A DNA stretch of 64,000 bases, from NCBI GenBank assembly GCA_963662515.1, contig OY759675.1, positions 3,038,001 through 3,102,000 of the forward strand, written 5' to 3'. How positions within the stretch are numbered: the stretch's first letter is position 1; each line of letters opens with the position of its first letter. The position numbers and the translations under genes are program-made. This document shows, piece by piece, positions 27,338-34,590 of this stretch. Source of the stretch: JAFGDI01 sp963662515. Lineage in GTDB: Bacteria; Planctomycetota; Phycisphaerae; Sedimentisphaerales; SM23-30. A model generated the notes under the pieces. It worked only from the letters and a program-made list of their open reading frames with translations, searched no databases and had not been told where the DNA came from.

Positions 27338-29218
27338 ATGACAGAAACAAGCAACAACTCAAATATTAATGCCCAGCCGGGTGAGTCAACCTCGGCCAGC
27401 TGGGATATTTCTCGTTCAGTTGGCATTGTCTCGTTCCATTCAGTGAGAGTCGCTGACAGCGAGAATCCCCTGAAGCTGGAATGCGGCAGAGAACTCAGCC
27501 CTGTTGATGTCAGGTATGAAACCTATGGCAAGCTCAATGACCAGAAAAATAATGCCATACTGATAATACACGCCCTCACCGGCGATGCTCATGTCGCCGG
27601 TAAGCATGTCGTGTCAGACCGCAAGACCGGCTGGTGGGAATCTATGGTCGGACCGGGCAAGGCTTTTGATACTAACAAATATTATATCATTTGCTCTAAC
27701 TGTCTGGGCGGTTGCAGCGGCACTACGGGGCCAGGCTCGACCGATCCGGAAACCGGCAAACCATACGGCCTGGACTTCCCGGTTATAACTATCAGCGACA
27801 TGGTCGATGTGCAACTGAGATTGGTGCAATATCTGGGTATTGACAAGTTACTCGCTGTCGCAGGCGGCAGTATGGGTGGAATGCAATGCCTGGACTGGGC
27901 CGTTCGCTACCCTGACAAAATTGCCGGTATGATATTCATTGCCTCCGCTCCCAAACTAACAGCTCAGGGCATTGCCTTTAATGCTGTGGCCAGAAATGCT
28001 GTGTTACATGATAAAGACTTCAATAATGGCAATTATTACGATTTGGCAGTACCGGCTAACGGCCTGGCTATCGCCCGTATGATCGCTCATATAACCTATC
28101 TGTCAGAAGAGGCCATGCACCTGAAATTCGGACGCAAACTGCAGGATGCCGAAGATTATCAGTATGTCTTTGATAAGGAATTCCAGGTCGAAAGCTATCT
28201 GGACTATCAGGGAAATGCCTTTGTTGAGAGATTTGATGCAAATAGCTATCTCTATATTACCAAAGCCCTGGACTATTATGATCTGGCCCGGCGGTTTGGC
28301 TCTCTGGAAGATGCTCTGGCTCAGGTTAAATGCCGCTCATTAGTGGTCAGCTTTACCTCAGACTGGCTTTTCCCTCCCGCGCATGGCCGGCAGATATCTG
28401 ATGGCCTTATCAGCAAAGGCAAAGAAGTCAGCTATATCAATATCGACTGTCCCTATGGCCATGACTCATTCCTGCTCGAAACTGAGATACAAACCGACCT
28501 GATCAGCGGCTTTCTGCAAGAAACTTACTGTAGAAATGCTCATTGCGATTGCAGCAAACCAGCTTCGATCAGTAACCCCATCTGTTCCAATCCGCGGTTA
28601 AGTCATAAATCAATACTCAAACAAAGAGCTGACCACAGCAGGATCGCCGACCTGATCAAACCTGACAGCCGGGTACTTGACCTGGGCTGTGGTAATGGCC
28701 AACTGCTTGACTTACTCAGACACGATAAAAATGTAACCGGATTTGGCCTGACGCTCAATATAAACGACCTGCGTGAGTGTACGATTAAAGGCATTGATGT
28801 CGTCCAATACGAAATAAGAGAAAAGCTGGGCTTGTTCGCGGACCAGAGCTTTGACTATATAGTTTTAAGCCAGGCCCTGCAGGTTATCTCTGACCCGGCA
28901 TTTGTCTTACAGGAAATGCTCCGCATTGGCCGTGAGATAATAGTGAGCTTCCCCAATTTCGCTTACTGGCCCTGCCGCCTGCAAATGACACTCACCGGTC
29001 GCGCACCGGTTACTCCTTCTCTGCCGCGTCAATGGTATGAAAACCCCACTGACAGCATAACATATCTTTCTATAAAAGATTTTGAACTATTCGCCCGCGA
29101 TGTACTTCAGGCCAGAATAGTAAAAATACTGCCAATTTCCAGTCGCTTTGGCAAAATACCCGCGACCTTCAGAAACCTGCTGGCCGAAGAAGCGGTTTTT
29201 GTACTGAGTAAAGAATAG
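27338..29218 (+). CDS. metXW: Fused homoserine O-acetyltransferase and MetW methyltransferase-like protein
   Basis: 626 residues. Residues about 1-395 are MetX, an alpha/beta hydrolase that acetylates homoserine with acetyl-CoA. The nucleophile is S178 in GGSMGGMQ, with D342 and H375 (GHDSFL) completing the triad. After a short cysteine-bearing linker (about 395-425), residues 425-626 are MetW, with the SAM-binding-like motif VLDLGCGNGQ and the family block SFPNFAYWPCRLQM. In many proteobacteria metX and metW are adjacent genes, and MetW is required for full MetX activity; here one polypeptide holds both. No stop or frameshift lies between the halves. No SAM riboswitch was seen upstream. Confidence 0.93.
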   Translation: MTETSNNSNINAQPGESTSASWDISRSVGIVSFHSVRVADSENPLKLECGRELSPVDVRYETYGKLNDQKNNAILIIHALTGDAHVAGKHVVSDRKTGWWESMVGPGKAFDTNKYYIICSNCLGGCSGTTGPGSTDPETGKPYGLDFPVITISDMVDVQLRLVQYLGIDKLLAVAGGSMGGMQCLDWAVRYPDKIAGMIFIASAPKLTAQGIAFNAVARNAVLHDKDFNNGNYYDLAVPANGLAIARMIAHITYLSEEAMHLKFGRKLQDAEDYQYVFDKEFQVESYLDYQGNAFVERFDANSYLYITKALDYYDLARRFGSLEDALAQVKCRSLVVSFTSDWLFPPAHGRQISDGLISKGKEVSYINIDCPYGHDSFLLETEIQTDLISGFLQETYCRNAHCDCSKPASISNPICSNPRLSHKSILKQRADHSRIADLIKPDSRVLDLGCGNGQLLDLLRHDKNVTGFGLTLNINDLRECTIKGIDVVQYEIREKLGLFADQSFDYIVLSQALQVISDPAFVLQEMLRIGREIIVSFPNFAYWPCRLQMTLTGRAPVTPSLPRQWYENPTDSITYLSIKDFELFARDVLQARIVKILPISSRFGKIPATFRNLLAEEAVFVLSKE

Positions 29219-29237
29219 GTAATCGTTCATGAAGAAT

Positions 29238-29420
29238 AGTAATAAGATATAAGATATAAGTTGATAAGCTCAGGAGTCGGCCTTGGGGCCGATGGCTGGT
29301 TTAAAGGCTTCGCATCAGTATAGACCAGATAATTTGAGCAGACTATAATGTCGCGCAGCCTTTAAACTCGTCGCAAAGCGACACCGGAACTTATCAACTT
29401 ATATCTTATATCTTATTACT
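29238..29420. repeat. Element E1: palindromic intergenic element with heptamer arms
   Basis: A perfect 31-base inverted repeat (29238-29268 with 29390-29420) is built from TAAGATA-type heptamers and encloses about 120 bases. Inside are a GTCGGCCTTGGGGCCGA hairpin, an inner inverted pair around TTTAAAGGCT/AGCCTTTAAA, and a right-hand TCGCAAAGCGACACCG hairpin. The core resembles that of element E2 (31205-31669), while the arms are a different heptamer. Confidence 0.85.
29321..29349 (+). promoter_or_regulatory. Possible ettA promoter inside element E1
   Basis: TAGACC (29321-29326, 4 of 6), exactly 17 bases and a perfect TATAAT (29344-29349), about 170 bases before ettA. The right arm of E1 would lie in the transcript leader. 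Confidence 0.5.
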
Positions 29421-29521
29421 AAACAATTTGAACGGATACAAAAACAGAACCTGTTAGACCTGCGGAACACATATATTCCCCAGGTTAGCTTAATTTTTTC
29501 TAACGGAGAATTACCACCAAT

Positions 29522-31192
29522 ATGGCCCCACAATTTGTATTTGAAATGAGCAATGTCTGCAAACGCTACGGCGATAAAGAAGTGCTCAACGACATAACTC
29601 TTTCTTTCTTTTATGGAGCAAAGATCGGCGTTATCGGCGAAAACGGCGCCGGTAAAAGCACACTGCTCAAAATCATGGCCGGCATCGATAAGGACTTCGA
29701 TGGCGAGGCTCGTCTGGCCAATAAAATGAAACTGCGATATGTCGCCCAGGAACCTCAGCTGCTCATGGATAAGACCGTCCGCGAAAACCTGCAGGAAGCT
29801 ATCCGCCCCACTCTGGACATGATCGACCGGTTCAACGCCATTTCCGAGAAAATGGGCGACCTGGGACCAGATGATGACATGGATAAGCTGCTGGAAGAAA
29901 TGGGCGTTCTGCAGGAGAAGATCGATGCCTGTGATGGCTGGGAAACCGACCGCATGATCGATATTGTAGCTGATGCTCTGGTTCTGCCTGCCGATGATAT
30001 GCCGGTCAAGGTGCTCTCTGGTGGTGAACGCCGCCGGGTGGCTTTGTGTATGGCCCTGCTGGAAAAGCCTGACCTGCTGCTGCTCGATGAGCCAACCAAC
30101 CATCTGGATGCCGAAACCGTGCAATGGCTGGAAACCGCCCTGCGTGACTATCCCGGCACGGTAATCATCGTTACTCACGACCGTTACTTCCTCGATAACA
30201 TCACCAAGTGGATACTTGAAATAGAAAACACGCGGGGACTGCCCTTTGAAGGCAACTACAGCAGCTGGCTCAAGCAGAAGGCTGAACTGCTGCGGGTTAA
30301 GGAAAAGCAGGAATCGCAGCGGCAGAAGACTCTGGCCCGCGAGCTTGACTGGATCAATACCTCGGCCAAGGCCCGGAACCAGAAGAATCAGGCCCGTATC
30401 AATGCCTATCAGAACCTGGCCAGCCAGCCGGAGCTTGATACCAAGAGCGATTGCATAATCCAGATACCCACCGGCCAGAAGCTCGGCGAAAAGGTACTGT
30501 CTGTCAAGGGCGTTTCCAAGAGCTATGATGGCCGGGCTCTGCTCAAGGATTGCTCGTTTGAACTGCCCGCCAGTGCCGTTGTCGGTATCATCGGCCCTAA
30601 CGGTATCGGTAAGACCACACTATTTCGCCTGATAACCAATCAGGATAAACCTGATACCGGCACGCTGGAACTGGGCCCAACGGTCGCTATCGGCTATGTT
30701 GACCAGAACCGCGATGAGCTGGACGATAAAAAGACTATTTTCCAGGAGATCGCCGATGGTCTTGATACTATGCTGGTCGGTGGCAAGGAAATGGCCTCCC
30801 GCTCTTATGTCGCCCGCTTTAACTTCCGCGGCCCGCAGCAGCAGAAGAAGATCGGCGAATGTTCCGGCGGTGAACGAAACCGCGTACATCTGGCCAAGAT
30901 GCTCAAAAAAGGCGGCAACCTTATTCTGCTCGATGAGCCGACCAATGACCTTGATGTTGACACCATGCGGGTACTGGAGCAGGCTATTATCGACTTTACC
31001 GGCTGTGCGATGGTGATAAGCCACGACCGCTTCTTCCTCGACCGGATATGTACTCACATTCTGGTATTCGAGGGCGAAGGCAAGACCAGACTCTATCAGG
31101 GTAACTTCGCTGCCTACGAGGAAACCGTAATCAAAGAGAACCCGGAGCGCGTAGCACATCGCAGGAATAAGTATAAGCAGATCAAGCTGTAA
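29522..31192 (+). CDS. ettA: Energy-dependent translational throttle protein, ABC-F ATPase
   Basis: 556 residues with two ABC ATPase domains and no membrane segment. Walker A motifs are GENGAGKST (about 39-47) and GPNGIGKTT (about 358-366). Signatures are LSGGERRRVAL and CSGGERNRVHL, and Walker B motifs LLLLDEPTNHLD and LILLDEPTNDLD. The arm insertion in domain 1 (about 95-150) and the long linker (about 240-320) fit EttA, which binds the ribosomal E site and gates translation according to ATP/ADP. GGAG lies 11 bases before the ATG. The last codons run into the heptamer array of element E2. Confidence 0.94.
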   Translation: MAPQFVFEMSNVCKRYGDKEVLNDITLSFFYGAKIGVIGENGAGKSTLLKIMAGIDKDFDGEARLANKMKLRYVAQEPQLLMDKTVRENLQEAIRPTLDMIDRFNAISEKMGDLGPDDDMDKLLEEMGVLQEKIDACDGWETDRMIDIVADALVLPADDMPVKVLSGGERRRVALCMALLEKPDLLLLDEPTNHLDAETVQWLETALRDYPGTVIIVTHDRYFLDNITKWILEIENTRGLPFEGNYSSWLKQKAELLRVKEKQESQRQKTLARELDWINTSAKARNQKNQARINAYQNLASQPELDTKSDCIIQIPTGQKLGEKVLSVKGVSKSYDGRALLKDCSFELPASAVVGIIGPNGIGKTTLFRLITNQDKPDTGTLELGPTVAIGYVDQNRDELDDKKTIFQEIADGLDTMLVGGKEMASRSYVARFNFRGPQQQKKIGECSGGERNRVHLAKMLKKGGNLILLDEPTNDLDVDTMRVLEQAIIDFTGCAMVISHDRFFLDRICTHILVFEGEGKTRLYQGNFAAYEETVIKENPERVAHRRNKYKQIKL

Positions 31193-31204
31193 GAATGGGG
31201 GAAG

Positions 31205-31425
31205 AAGTAACAAGTAACAAGTAACAAGTAACAAGTAACAAGTAACAAGTAACAAGTAACAAGTAACAAGTAACAAGTAACAAGTAACAAGTAACAAGTA
31301 ACAAGTAACAAGTAACAAGTAACAAGTAACAAGTAACAAGTAACAAGTAACAAGTAACAAGTAACAAGTAACAAGTAACAAGCAAGTAACAAGTAACAAG
31401 TAACAAGTAACAAGTAACAAGTAAC
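31205..31425. repeat. Heptamer tandem array AAGTAAC (25 + 6 copies)
   Basis: Twenty-five perfect copies of AAGTAAC run from 31205 to 31379. A truncated unit AAGC (31380-31383) and six more perfect copies to 31425 follow. The array starts 12 bases after the ettA stop codon and forms the left arm of element E2. Because the unit is not a multiple of three, all frames through it on one strand read as the same Leu/Val/Thr/Cys/Tyr repeat; these frames are not genes. Confidence 0.97.
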
Positions 31426-31550
31426 AAGCTGTGGATTCGCCCTGCGGGCGAGGCCTTTTAAACTTTGCTTCGCTACTTATTAGCTTAACTCTGTAATTTA
31501 CAGACTTTACCCCGGCAGCTTACAGACCTGACCTGACAACTTATAAACCA

Positions 31551-31592
31551 AAAGGGCGGCAATGAGATATAACTCTCAATGCCGCCCTTATC
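31551..31592. terminator. Hairpin terminator within element E2
   Basis: AAGGGCGGCAATGAGA pairs almost perfectly with the bases at 31573-31589. A-run and T-rich flanks allow use in both directions, serving ettA and the Fn3-like gene. Confidence 0.75.
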
Positions 31593-31674
31593 TTTTTCAT
31601 CGCGAAGCTTTAAAACAAGGTTGCGCAGCAACACCGCAACTTGTTACTTGTTACCTGTTACTTGTTACTCTCCC

Positions 31675-32289
31675 TCACAACACCACGGCGAGCGTATTAC
31701 TATTAGGTCCGGTTCCGCCGGCGTTAACAGCGTTTACCATATAATACAGCTGCGTGCCCCGCGGCTGATTCTCCACGGTTATCTCGTTAGTATAATAGAA
31801 GCCAACCAGCGACCACTGGGCCAGCCCGCTTTCGGGGTCAACAGTAGTGCGATAGAGCGAGTAATTGCGCACCACGCCGCCAGTTCGCGGTTTATCCCAG
31901 TTAAAGCAGATCGTGCCAAAGCCCTCATCCGTACTGCGCAGATTAGTTGTTGCCCCGGGCGCGATAATCGGAGTCGGCGTCGCTTTGGGCCCCCAGCCGA
32001 TGAGCACCATATTCCCCGGGTCATCGATATTATCCGCCTCAGCCTGCTTGATCGCCTGCTTGAGCTTAGTGTTGAGCATACCGCCCTCGATATTTTTCGT
32101 TTCAGTTGCCCGCTGAGCCGCAGCCCGCGCGGCCTGCTGCTCCTGGATCGCTCCCTTATACGCAGTCAGAGCCGCAGTCAATTCCGCAACACTCACACTG
32201 GGAAACACCGCCGGATAAGCGGTAACGCCATCGATAACCTTCTGGGCCAGATCAATAACCCCATCTTCTGTGACTGGATAAACAGCCAT
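31675..32289 (-). CDS. Fibronectin type III-like domain protein, function unknown
   Basis: About 204 residues with no signal peptide. The first 85 or so residues are helical and Ala/Gln/Glu-rich. A TPTPIIAPG linker follows, then a C-terminal fibronectin type III-like fold (about 108-204: FNWDKPRTGGVVRNYSLYR, PRGTQLYYMVNAVNAGG). The frame is open from 32325, but ATG 32289 has AGGAG eight bases upstream. I do not recognise a function. GC content is higher than in its neighbours. The gene is isolated between two repeat-rich regions. Confidence 0.75.
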   Translation of the reverse strand: MAVYPVTEDGVIDLAQKVIDGVTAYPAVFPSVSVAELTAALTAYKGAIQEQQAARAAAQRATETKNIEGGMLNTKLKQAIKQAEADNIDDPGNMVLIGWGPKATPTPIIAPGATTNLRSTDEGFGTICFNWDKPRTGGVVRNYSLYRTTVDPESGLAQWSLVGFYYTNEITVENQPRGTQLYYMVNAVNAGGTGPNSNTLAVVL

Positions 32290-32466
32290 AATAGAAACTC
32301 CTTGTAAAAGAAAATATTCATACACAGCCCAATGCCATGTCTCTCAGCCAAATACTCTCTTAAATTCCCTTACGCCGGGCAGGCGAAACTTTATCACTCC
32401 TGCCTTCTGCTGAGGCATTAAGTGCTATTGTTATTTCAGTCTCACACAACCAGCCCAATCTCAACA

Positions 32467-32503
32467 GTCGCCACGGCAAGTCCCGCCCGTGCGGCGTAAG
32501 CAC
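32467..32503. repeat. GC-rich motif, copy 1 (second long copy at 33424-33460)
   Basis: A 37-base motif containing CGCCCGTGCGGCGTAAGCAC occurs here and at 33424-33460 with two differences. Shorter, partly inverted relatives lie at 32369-32390, 32619-32640 and 33164-33185. Confidence 0.75.
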
Positions 32504-32565
32504 CCTTTGCTTTTTTGCCTTCGACCACAGAGGAGCGGCACTTGAAAAGAATTTTATTTTTTTTT

Positions 32566-32783
32566 AACCACGAAACACACGAACCACGCGAAAATTAAAA
32601 GAAATATAATCAGAAGCTACGCAAGTTTCGCCCGTGCGGTCCCGAAGCTAGTTCGGGATAAACTCCAGGGGGGATTGTTCAGAAAAGAAATAAATTTATC
32701 TGCGTGCATCTGCGTGCATCTGCGTGCATCTGCGGTTCAAACTTTTTTTTCTTCTATTGGCGTGGTTCGTGTGGTTCGTGGTT
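32566..32783. repeat. Palindromic element with 9-base arms (GTGGTTCGT)
   Basis: The left arm 32566-32588 and the right arm 32761-32783 are complementary over 23 bases with one mismatch. Each arm is a 9-base-period repeat. Between them, at 32700-32729, are three tandem copies of the 10-mer CTGCGTGCAT. Confidence 0.8.
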
Positions 32784-32928
32784 CAAAAATCTTCTTTTCT
32801 CGTTTCTCTTGCTCTAAAACCGGCTGGACGGCCTGTTTTTGGCACTACCAGCGATTATCAGTACTGATAAAGCCGCAAAATAAATTCAAATTCCGATAAC
32901 TGCAAAATGGTTTGCCATTCCTGCTAAC

Positions 32929-33160
32929 CAGCCGTCGCAAAGTGAATTCACTTTGCCATTCCTGTGAGCCAGCCGTCGCAAAGTGAATTCATTTTGTCGT
33001 TCCTGTGAGCCAGCCGTCGCAAAGTGAATTCATTTTGTCGTTCCTGTGAGCCAGCCGTCGCAAAGTGAATTCATTTTGTCGTTCCTGTGAGCCAGCCGTC
33101 GCAAAGTGAATTCATTTTGTCGTTCCTGTGAGCCAGCCGTGACAAAGTGAATTCATTTTG
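32929..33160. repeat. 41-base tandem repeat, six copies
   Basis: Copies begin at 32929, 32970, 33011, 33052, 33093 and 33134, exactly 41 bases apart. Each contains CAGCCGTCGCAAAGTGAATT. The inner copies are identical; the first and last are slightly diverged. There is no spacer, so this is not a CRISPR. Confidence 0.95.
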
Positions 33161-33169
33161 GTCCTTACG

Positions 33170-33375
33170 CCGGACGGGCGAGACTAATGAAACTTGGTTG
33201 GCGATGGGACATTAGCTGGGATCATTAATAAGGTTTCAACTGTGGTAAAATTAATTGGTTGGTCCTGGAGTTTATCCCGAACTCGCTTCGGGACCGGACG
33301 GGCGAGACTAATGAAACTTGGTTGGCGATGGGACATTAGCTGGGATCATTAATAAGGTTTCAACTGTGGTAAAAT
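33170..33375. repeat. Direct duplication of about 80 bases, 124 bases apart, plus a diverged third copy
   Basis: The segment at 33170-33251 recurs at 33294-33375 essentially unchanged. A partial, diverged third copy lies at 33462-33530, containing GGTTGGCGATGG and AAGGTTTCAACTGTG. Confidence 0.85.
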
Positions 33376-33638
33376 AAATATGGTTGGCGAGGTAAACAAA
33401 TAATTTATCAGACCATTTATCCAGTCGCCACGGCAAGACTCGCCCGTGCGGCGTAAGCACTGGTTGGCGATGGTACAGAGGCTGGAATTGTAAATAAGGT
33501 TTCAACTGTGATAATATTAATAGGTTTGGCTCTGGTACAGAGGCTGGAACAATAAAACAAATTCCCAATAAAATATTTTAAATATATCTTACCTCAAAAT
33601 AAACTTATTGGACCAAAACCGACCACGCAAACCATATC

Positions 33639-33720
33639 TTCGCGTCCCCGCGCCCTGGCGCCTTTGCGTTAAATGAATTTTATATTTTTTAAACGCAAAG
33701 ACGCAAAGAAGCAGAGACGC
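33639..33720. repeat. Palindromic element with 8-base arms (ACGCAAAG)
   Basis: The right arm at 33692-33720 is ACGCAAAG twice plus diverged units. The left arm at 33639-33670 is the complementary CGCCTTTGCGTT type. An AT-rich loop separates them. Confidence 0.7.
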
Positions 33721-33739
33721 TGGTGTTTATCCCGAACTC

Positions 33740-34180
33740 TTGGCGAAGCAGTAACAGCCACCAGTTAAATGAATAATGCCTTAAAACAGGTGTTTTGCCT
33801 GAATATAATAGAAGAAGAGTTAACCATGAAGGGCATGAAGTTCATGAAGAAGAGAAGATTAAAACCTTCACGACCTTCATGAACTTCATGGTTAAAAATC
33901 TTCTCTCTGCATCATTGCGTTGAATAAAAGAAAATGCCGCTTTATGGACGCTATGGACATATAGATATTATAGACAAAGATTAAGAGCGATGGACGAGAT
34001 GGACGCGGCGAAGAGGGAAACTAGTAACAGCCACCAGTTAAATAAATAATGCCTTAAAACAGATGTTTGAATATAATAGAAGAAGAGTTTACCATGAAGG
34101 GCATGAAGTTCATGAAGAAGAAAATATTAACCCCTTCACGACCTTCAATAACTTCACAGTTAAAAATCTTCTCTCTGCGT
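33740..34180. repeat. Duplicated block of about 150 bases with ATGAAG-period hairpin
   Basis: The block at about 33748-33910 is repeated at about 34023-34179 with roughly 85-90 percent identity by eye. Each copy holds an inverted repeat of 9-base units of the form ATGAAGNNN (first copy 33820-33849 with 33866-33895). Between the copies lies another 9-base-period stretch (TATGGACGC type, 33943-33978, and GATGGACGA type, 33989-34006). Confidence 0.75.
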
Positions 34181-34271
34181 GCATCGGCGTTAATCTGATC
34201 CGCCCGCCCGGCCTGTTCTGAGCCTGTCGAAGAGCGTAAGGGCATCTGCGGTTCAATAAACTCTTTCATTT

Positions 34272-34306
34272 CCTCTGTGTCCTCTGTGTCCTCTGTGACT
34301 CTGTGG
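34272..34306. repeat. 9-base tandem repeat CCTCTGTGT
   Basis: Nearly four units, two perfect and two with one or two changes, followed by GGTTAATAACC. Confidence 0.8.
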
Positions 34307-34345
34307 TTAATAACCAAAGTCCGCCGCAGGCGGAAGGAATATAAT

Positions 34346-34370
34346 CTCAAGCAAGGATGCTTGAGCTACC
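34346..34370. repeat. CTCAAGCA...TGCTTGAG hairpin repeat
   Basis: An eight-base-pair hairpin is followed by CTACCTACC. The same sequence recurs at 52894-52917, where it overlaps the end of an ABC ATPase gene. Confidence 0.75.
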
Positions 34371-34590
34371 TACCCTGAATATCCCGGCCAAAGAACTCTT
34401 TTTTCTTTTTTTCGTGTTTTAAGTGTGGTTCGTGGATAAAACCCTTTGCATTACTTGCGGGGAAAAATCGGGAAAAATCTGTTTTTCCGGTTAAGAAATC
34501 GGGGAAAATGGATTATCCTTATAGCAGGTGCGTTTTCACTTAATACAGCGCCATGACTGATATTTAACTAACTACTTTAAGGAGTTTAAG

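Larger units (their letters stand above)
31205..31669. repeat. Element E2: palindromic intergenic element with AAGTAAC arms
   Basis: The left arm is the long heptamer array. The right arm (31640-31669) is about four copies of the same heptamer on the other strand. Between them lie a TTCGCCCTGCGGGCGA hairpin, TTTTAAACTTTGCTTCGC, a terminator-like hairpin, and on the right CGCGAAGCTTTAAAA and GTTGCGCAGCAACACCG. These core blocks correspond in order to those of E1. The right arm stops five bases from the stop codon of the next (minus-strand) gene. Confidence 0.8.
32290..34590. other. 2.3-kb non-coding, repeat-rich region
   Basis: No convincing gene is present. The region holds several families of short-period repeats, palindromes and direct duplications, listed separately. 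Short open frames here are made of repeat sequence. Base composition changes sharply from block to block. Confidence 0.8.

Noticed and set aside
31205..31425. CRISPR or telomere-like array
   Set aside because: A simple heptamer with no spacers inside a chromosome-like gene context; better explained as an arm of element E2.
30620..31427. Open frames of 80 to 266 residues on the minus strand rich in Leu-Leu-Val-Thr-Cys-Tyr
   Set aside because: They arise from the AAGTAAC array, which is open in every minus-strand frame, and the longest one also runs antisense through ettA. No start signal or coding character.
31579..32307. 242-residue plus-strand frame
   Set aside because: It is antisense to the Fn3-like gene, which has a ribosome site and a recognisable domain, and it starts in the heptamer region.
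32675..32899. 74-residue plus-strand frame with a CICVHLRASA stretch
   Set aside because: It is the translation of the 10-base and 9-base repeats; no ribosome site fits and the composition follows the repeats.
32929..33160. CRISPR array
   Set aside because: The 41-base units are joined head to tail without spacers, and no cas gene is present.
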